DNA of 64,000 bases, taken from positions 2,666,001 to 2,730,000 of the forward strand of contig OZ220677.1 in the NCBI GenBank assembly GCA_965116335.1, written 5' to 3'. How positions within the stretch are numbered: the first letter of the stretch is position 1; every line of letters begins with the position of its first letter. The position numbers and the translations under genes are program-made. Positions 60,948 to 64,000 of the stretch are shown here, piece after piece. Under the pieces are notes generated by a model. The model saw only the letters and a list, made by a program, of their open reading frames with translations. It ran no database searches and was not told the origin of the DNA. The stretch is from G963663315 sp965116335. Its GTDB lineage: Bacteria > Pseudomonadota > Gammaproteobacteria > Arenicellales > Poriferihabitantaceae.

Positions 60948-62170
60948 TGAACAAAGAGCTGATTGCCGTAAACCGGATCGAAGATGTGCTGGAAGACTAT
61001 CGTCAGGGCAGGATGGTGATTATGGTCGATGATCAGGACCGGGAGAATGAGGGGGACTTGCTGGTTGCGTCCCAATGTGTCACCGCCGAGCACATCAACT
61101 TCATGGCGTCGGAGGGACGGGGATTGATTTGTCTGGCACTGACCGAAGAGCGCTGCAACCAGCTGGAACTGCCGTTGATGGTCAGCAGGAACAATGCACG
61201 TTTCGCGACCAACTTCACGGTTTCGATAGAAGCCGCCAGAGGCGTGACCACGGGTATCTCCGCACAGGACCGCGCGGTGACTATCCGGGCTGCGGTTGAT
61301 GTCCACGCGAAGCCCGATGACATTGTGACTCCCGGTCACATATTTCCGATCAAGGCCCAGGCTGGCGGGGTGTTGACCCGCGCGGGGCATACTGAGGCGA
61401 GTGTGGATATGGCCCGGTTATGTGGCTATGAACCTTCCAGCGTGATTTGTGAGATTCTGAAAGATGACGGTAGTATGGCGCGTTTGCCTGATCTGATTGA
61501 ATATTCACGCAAGCATGGGCTGAAAATCGGCACGATCGCCGATTTGATCAGCTATCGGCTGAAAAATAACCCCACAATTCGCCGAGTGTCCGAGAACCAG
61601 CTCAACCTGAAGCAGGGGAAGTTTCGTTCATTCGTATATCAGGACGTGGAGAAGGGGGGCACTCACCTCGCACTGGTCAAGGGTAGAATAGAGCCAGACC
61701 AGGTCATTCCGGTGCGAGTGCATATCCATCGCGGGTTGCTGGATGTCGTATTGAGTCCTGGTTCACCCTGGAGCTGGACTCTGGAGAATGCGATAGAGGT
61801 CATATCCGGGCAGGAGGCTGGAGTGATTATCCTGCTGGTTTATAACGAGAATATAGACGATTTGGTGAGCCGTATTTCCCTGCATAGTGATATGATGGCC
61901 GTTCAATCGAGAGAAACTGAATCGCCGGAGACCACGCTGGATCATGAGAATCATCCAGAGAATATCAGAATGCTGGGCGCCGGTGGACAAATTCTGGCTG
62001 ATCTGTGTGTTAAGCGGATTCTGGCGCTGGGCCGGAAAAAGAAAGCCCATGGCTTGTCCGGGTTTGGTCTGGAAGTCCTGGATTATGTTGAAACCCCTCA
62101 GCAATTGACAGACTGGAATGAACGATATGAAGTGGAGCAGGCGAATCGTGCCCAATGTGGAGGTTTTTAG
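60947..62170 (+). CDS. ribBX: RibBX-type hybrid: DHBP synthase with degenerate GTP cyclohydrolase II-like domain
   Basis: The N-terminal 200 or so residues are a complete 3,4-dihydroxy-2-butanone-4-phosphate synthase (MVDDQDRENEGDLLVAS, PGHIFPIKAQAGGVLTRAGHTEASVD), converting ribulose-5-phosphate. The C-terminal half aligns with RibA by position (FVYQDVEKGGTHLALVKG, VRVHIHRG). It lacks the zinc-binding cysteine cluster where RibA has C-x(n)-C-x-C; the same region reads GLLDVVLSPGSPWSW. This is the RibBX arrangement known in many Proteobacteria, so a separate functional RibA must lie elsewhere. A GTG at 60944 is an alternative start. Confidence 0.88.
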   Translation: MNKELIAVNRIEDVLEDYRQGRMVIMVDDQDRENEGDLLVASQCVTAEHINFMASEGRGLICLALTEERCNQLELPLMVSRNNARFATNFTVSIEAARGVTTGISAQDRAVTIRAAVDVHAKPDDIVTPGHIFPIKAQAGGVLTRAGHTEASVDMARLCGYEPSSVICEILKDDGSMARLPDLIEYSRKHGLKIGTIADLISYRLKNNPTIRRVSENQLNLKQGKFRSFVYQDVEKGGTHLALVKGRIEPDQVIPVRVHIHRGLLDVVLSPGSPWSWTLENAIEVISGQEAGVIILLVYNENIDDLVSRISLHSDMMAVQSRETESPETTLDHENHPENIRMLGAGGQILADLCVKRILALGRKKKAHGLSGFGLEVLDYVETPQQLTDWNERYEVEQANRAQCGGF

Positions 62171-62173
62171 GAG

Positions 62174-62656
62174 ATGAATGAGATAGGCGGAAACTTTGTG
62201 GACTGCAAGGGTCGGTACGCGATTGTCGTGGCCCGATTTAATCAGTTCATAACCGACAAGCTGGTTGCAGGGGCACTGGATGCCTTGACCCGTCATGGCA
62301 TAGTGGAATCAGATATAGATTGTATCCGGGTGCCCGGCGCATTTGAAATTCCGCTGGTGGCCACCAGGCTGGCTCGCACCAATCGTTATGCAGCCGTGAT
62401 TACTCTGGGAGCGGTGATTCGCGGCGCCACTCCGCATTTCGATTACGTGTCCGGTGAATGCGCCAGGGGCATTGCTGCACTCGCCCGGGAGAGCGACGTG
62501 CCGGTCATATTTGGTGTGCTGACCACGGATACCATTGAACAGGCAATTGAGAGAGCCGGAACAAAAGCTGGAAACAAAGGTGCTGATGCCGCGCTGTCGG
62601 CACTGGAAATGGTCAGCCTGATGGACTCCATAGGAACCCTGACAGGGGACCGATAG
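62174..62656 (+). CDS. ribH: 6,7-dimethyl-8-ribityllumazine synthase
   Basis: Condenses the RibB and RibD pathway products into lumazine, the substrate of RibE. The 160-residue protein shows IVVARFNQFITDKLVAGALDAL, VPGAFEIPLVA, LGAVIRGATPHFDYV and IFGVLTTDTIEQAIERAGTKAGNKG, with the catalytic His in TPHFDYV. A GGAGG ribosome site lies about ten bases upstream. The stop overlaps the nusB start. Confidence 0.97.
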   Translation: MNEIGGNFVDCKGRYAIVVARFNQFITDKLVAGALDALTRHGIVESDIDCIRVPGAFEIPLVATRLARTNRYAAVITLGAVIRGATPHFDYVSGECARGIAALARESDVPVIFGVLTTDTIEQAIERAGTKAGNKGADAALSALEMVSLMDSIGTLTGDR

Positions 62657-63069
62657 TGAGAAACAGTCGGCATCTTGCCAGACGATGTGCGGTGCAGGCA
62701 CTGTACCAATGGCAGGTAACCGGCCAATCCCCCTGCGAGATTGAGAGCAGTTTCATCAAGAATGAGAATCTGGCTGATCGTCATCTGGATTATTTTCAGG
62801 AACTGATCCAGTGTGTCCCCCGCCATGTTTCAGAAATCGACCGTTTATTGTCCTGTTTTCTGGATCGTGAGCTGGAGAAGGTGGATTTGATCGAGCGTGC
62901 GATTATGCGAGTGGGTGCTTATGAATTGAAGTATGAGGCCGACACGCCCGCTAGCGTCATTATTGATGAGGCCATCGGCCTGGCACGGGTTTTTGCCTCT
63001 GAACATGGATACAAATACGTCAACGGGGTGCTGGACAGAGTCGCGAAAGAGGTCCGGGGTCATACCTGA
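62656..63069 (+). CDS. nusB: Transcription antitermination factor NusB
   Basis: An RNA-binding subunit of the rRNA antitermination complex. The 137-residue helical protein shows RHLARRCAVQALYQWQVTG, LIERAIMRVGAYEL, and VIIDEAIGLARVFASEHGYKYVNGVLDRVAKEVR. It starts with GTG overlapping the ribH stop. Its 3' end overlaps the likely pgpA start. thiL, which commonly lies between nusB and pgpA, is absent here. Confidence 0.97.
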   Translation: MRNSRHLARRCAVQALYQWQVTGQSPCEIESSFIKNENLADRHLDYFQELIQCVPRHVSEIDRLLSCFLDRELEKVDLIERAIMRVGAYELKYEADTPASVIIDEAIGLARVFASEHGYKYVNGVLDRVAKEVRGHT

Positions 63070-63544
63070 AATAACTCTTCACAAGCTGGTTCACCCTCCA
63101 TCCAACCTGCTTGGGTTCGGTCTGGGTGCCGGGATGTTGCCCTTCGCTCCGGGCACCTGGGGTAGCCTGGTCGGGGTTGGCGTGGTTTGGGCCTTGTCCG
63201 GGTTTTCAGATTTTATTTACCTTGCAGTGACTCTGGTTTGTTTTCTGTCAGGGATTGTCATTTGTCGGATAGCGGCTGATTCTCTCGACACCCATGACCA
63301 TCCAGCGATTGTCTGGGATGAGATTGTGGGGATGATGATTACAATGGCATTGATTGAGGTGAATGCCCTGAACCTGTTGCTGGGATTCGGTCTGTTTCGC
63401 CTGTTCGATATTCTGAAACCCTGGCCAATCCGTCATCTGGATCAGAAAATACAAGGGGGCACGGGTATTATGCTGGATGATGTGGCAGCCGGGATACTGG
63501 CGAATGTTTCTCTGCACGGTCTACTGTATTATCTGCAACTTTAA
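63005..63544 (+). CDS. pgpA: Phosphatidylglycerophosphatase A
   Basis: Dephosphorylates phosphatidylglycerophosphate at the inner membrane. Recognised by LGFGLGAGMLPFAPGTWGSLVGV, VWDEIVGMMITMALI, RLFDILKPWPIRHLDQKIQGGTGIMLDDVAAGILA and several hydrophobic segments. The frame is open from 62933, but the ATG at 63005 gives a 179-residue protein closer to the family. No better start is found after the nusB stop, so a 65-base overlap is likely. Confidence 0.93.
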   Translation: MDTNTSTGCWTESRKRSGVIPEITLHKLVHPPSNLLGFGLGAGMLPFAPGTWGSLVGVGVVWALSGFSDFIYLAVTLVCFLSGIVICRIAADSLDTHDHPAIVWDEIVGMMITMALIEVNALNLLLGFGLFRLFDILKPWPIRHLDQKIQGGTGIMLDDVAAGILANVSLHGLLYYLQL

Positions 63545-63593
63545 TTACACAACTTTCATTACACAATTTTCATTGCTACTCGGAGTTTCCATA

Positions 63594-64000
63594 ATGAATT
63601 CATTCAACGCATATCGAATTGACCAAGTCGACAAACAAATTACAGCTGGTTTCCAGGCACTGAAGCTGGATGATCTGACCGAGGGGGAGGTCATCATCCG
63701 GGTGCAGTGGTCGGGGATCAATTACAAGGATGTGCTGGCTGCCACCGGCAAGGGGAAAATTCTCAGGCAATACCCGTTGAATGGTGGCATTGATCTGTCC
63801 GGCGTGGTGATTGAGTCGTGTGATGACCGCTTTCGGGAAGGGGATTCGGTACTGGTTGCCGGATGCGGGTTGTCCGAAACGGCCGATGGCGGGTATTCGG
63901 AAGTAGCCAGAGTAAAAGGGGACTGTGTCGTGCCTTTGCCGGAAGGGTTGACCCTGAAGCAGGCGATGATACTGGGCACCGCCGGATTTACCGCCGCCAT
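63594..64000 (+). CDS. YhdH/AcuI-family quinone oxidoreductase (truncated by window end)
   Basis: The visible 135 residues begin MNSFNAYRIDQVDKQITAGF and match the medium-chain dehydrogenase/reductase branch that includes acrylyl-CoA reductase AcuI and YhdH: VQWSGINYKDVLAATGKGKI, YPLNGGIDLSGVV, DGGYSEVARVKGD. The NADPH-binding domain lies beyond the window. AcuI acts in acrylate and dimethylsulfoniopropionate detoxification, but family members are hard to separate from the N-terminus alone. The gene follows pgpA after 49 bp. Confidence 0.88.
   Translation, partial: MNSFNAYRIDQVDKQITAGFQALKLDDLTEGEVIIRVQWSGINYKDVLAATGKGKILRQYPLNGGIDLSGVVIESCDDRFREGDSVLVAGCGLSETADGGYSEVARVKGDCVVPLPEGLTLKQAMILGTAGFTAA

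Overview
The window looks like a chromosomal segment of a gammaproteobacterium of intermediate G+C. The lineage is inferred from HflD, AmpD, RlmD and NrdR, the rpmH-rnpA-yidD-yidC-mnmE-mnmG block, and the yajC-secD-secF-nrdR-ribD-ribE-ribB-ribH-nusB-pgpA block. The genus cannot be named from sequence alone. Dimethylglycine/sarcosine dehydrogenase-like and Rieske/cupin/glutamine-synthetase-like genes suggest use of methylated amines, and a marine or symbiotic habit is possible but unproven.

Layout: 1-5858 holds mfd (-), ispD-ispF (+), and a HIT protein with a ChaC-like cyclotransferase (-). 5929-14537 is a compact, visibly A+T-richer six-gene operon on the minus strand. In transcription order it encodes a protein with two GHKL ATPase modules (MORC/Hsp90-like plus histidine-kinase-like), a stand-alone receiver protein, an HNH nuclease, an Eco57I/TaqI-like N6-adenine methyltransferase, an HsdM-like methyltransferase without HsdS or HsdR, and a DUF262/DUF1524 (GmrSD-like) protein. 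Its first start codon overlaps the stop of the NAD-glutamate dehydrogenase gene (14534-19387). This is the best candidate for an undescribed system: a two-component-style restriction/anti-phage operon.

19603-30358 is housekeeping on the plus strand: an exonuclease, rlmD, rpmH, rnpA, yidD, yidC, mnmE and mnmG. Between mnmE and mnmG sits an unusual pair: a MotA/TolQ/ExbB-like channel and a membrane-anchored coiled-coil partner with three tandem 84-residue repeats. 30374-46413 contains a dimethylglycine-dehydrogenase-like enzyme, ppk1, two tandem DUF21-CBS transporters, ampD, tRNA-Thr(CGT), a small secreted protein, a cupin-Rieske-glyoxalase-glutamine synthetase-like operon, a DUF192 protein, an S9 peptidase and hflD.

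46414-55209 is a repeat-rich accessory zone. It holds a PD-(D/E)XK-like protein with an in-frame 21-bp repeat, and a giant autotransporter-like surface protein. Palindromic repeat modules flank that gene on both sides, in opposite orientation. A perfect (GATTACCG)8 tract lies next to an extended -10 promoter-like sequence at the 5' end of the autotransporter ORF, which suggests phase variation. 55210-64000 returns to housekeeping: protein export, nrdR, riboflavin synthesis (with a RibBX-type hybrid whose GTP cyclohydrolase II-like half lacks the zinc cysteines), nusB, pgpA, and a YhdH/AcuI-like oxidoreductase cut by the window end.
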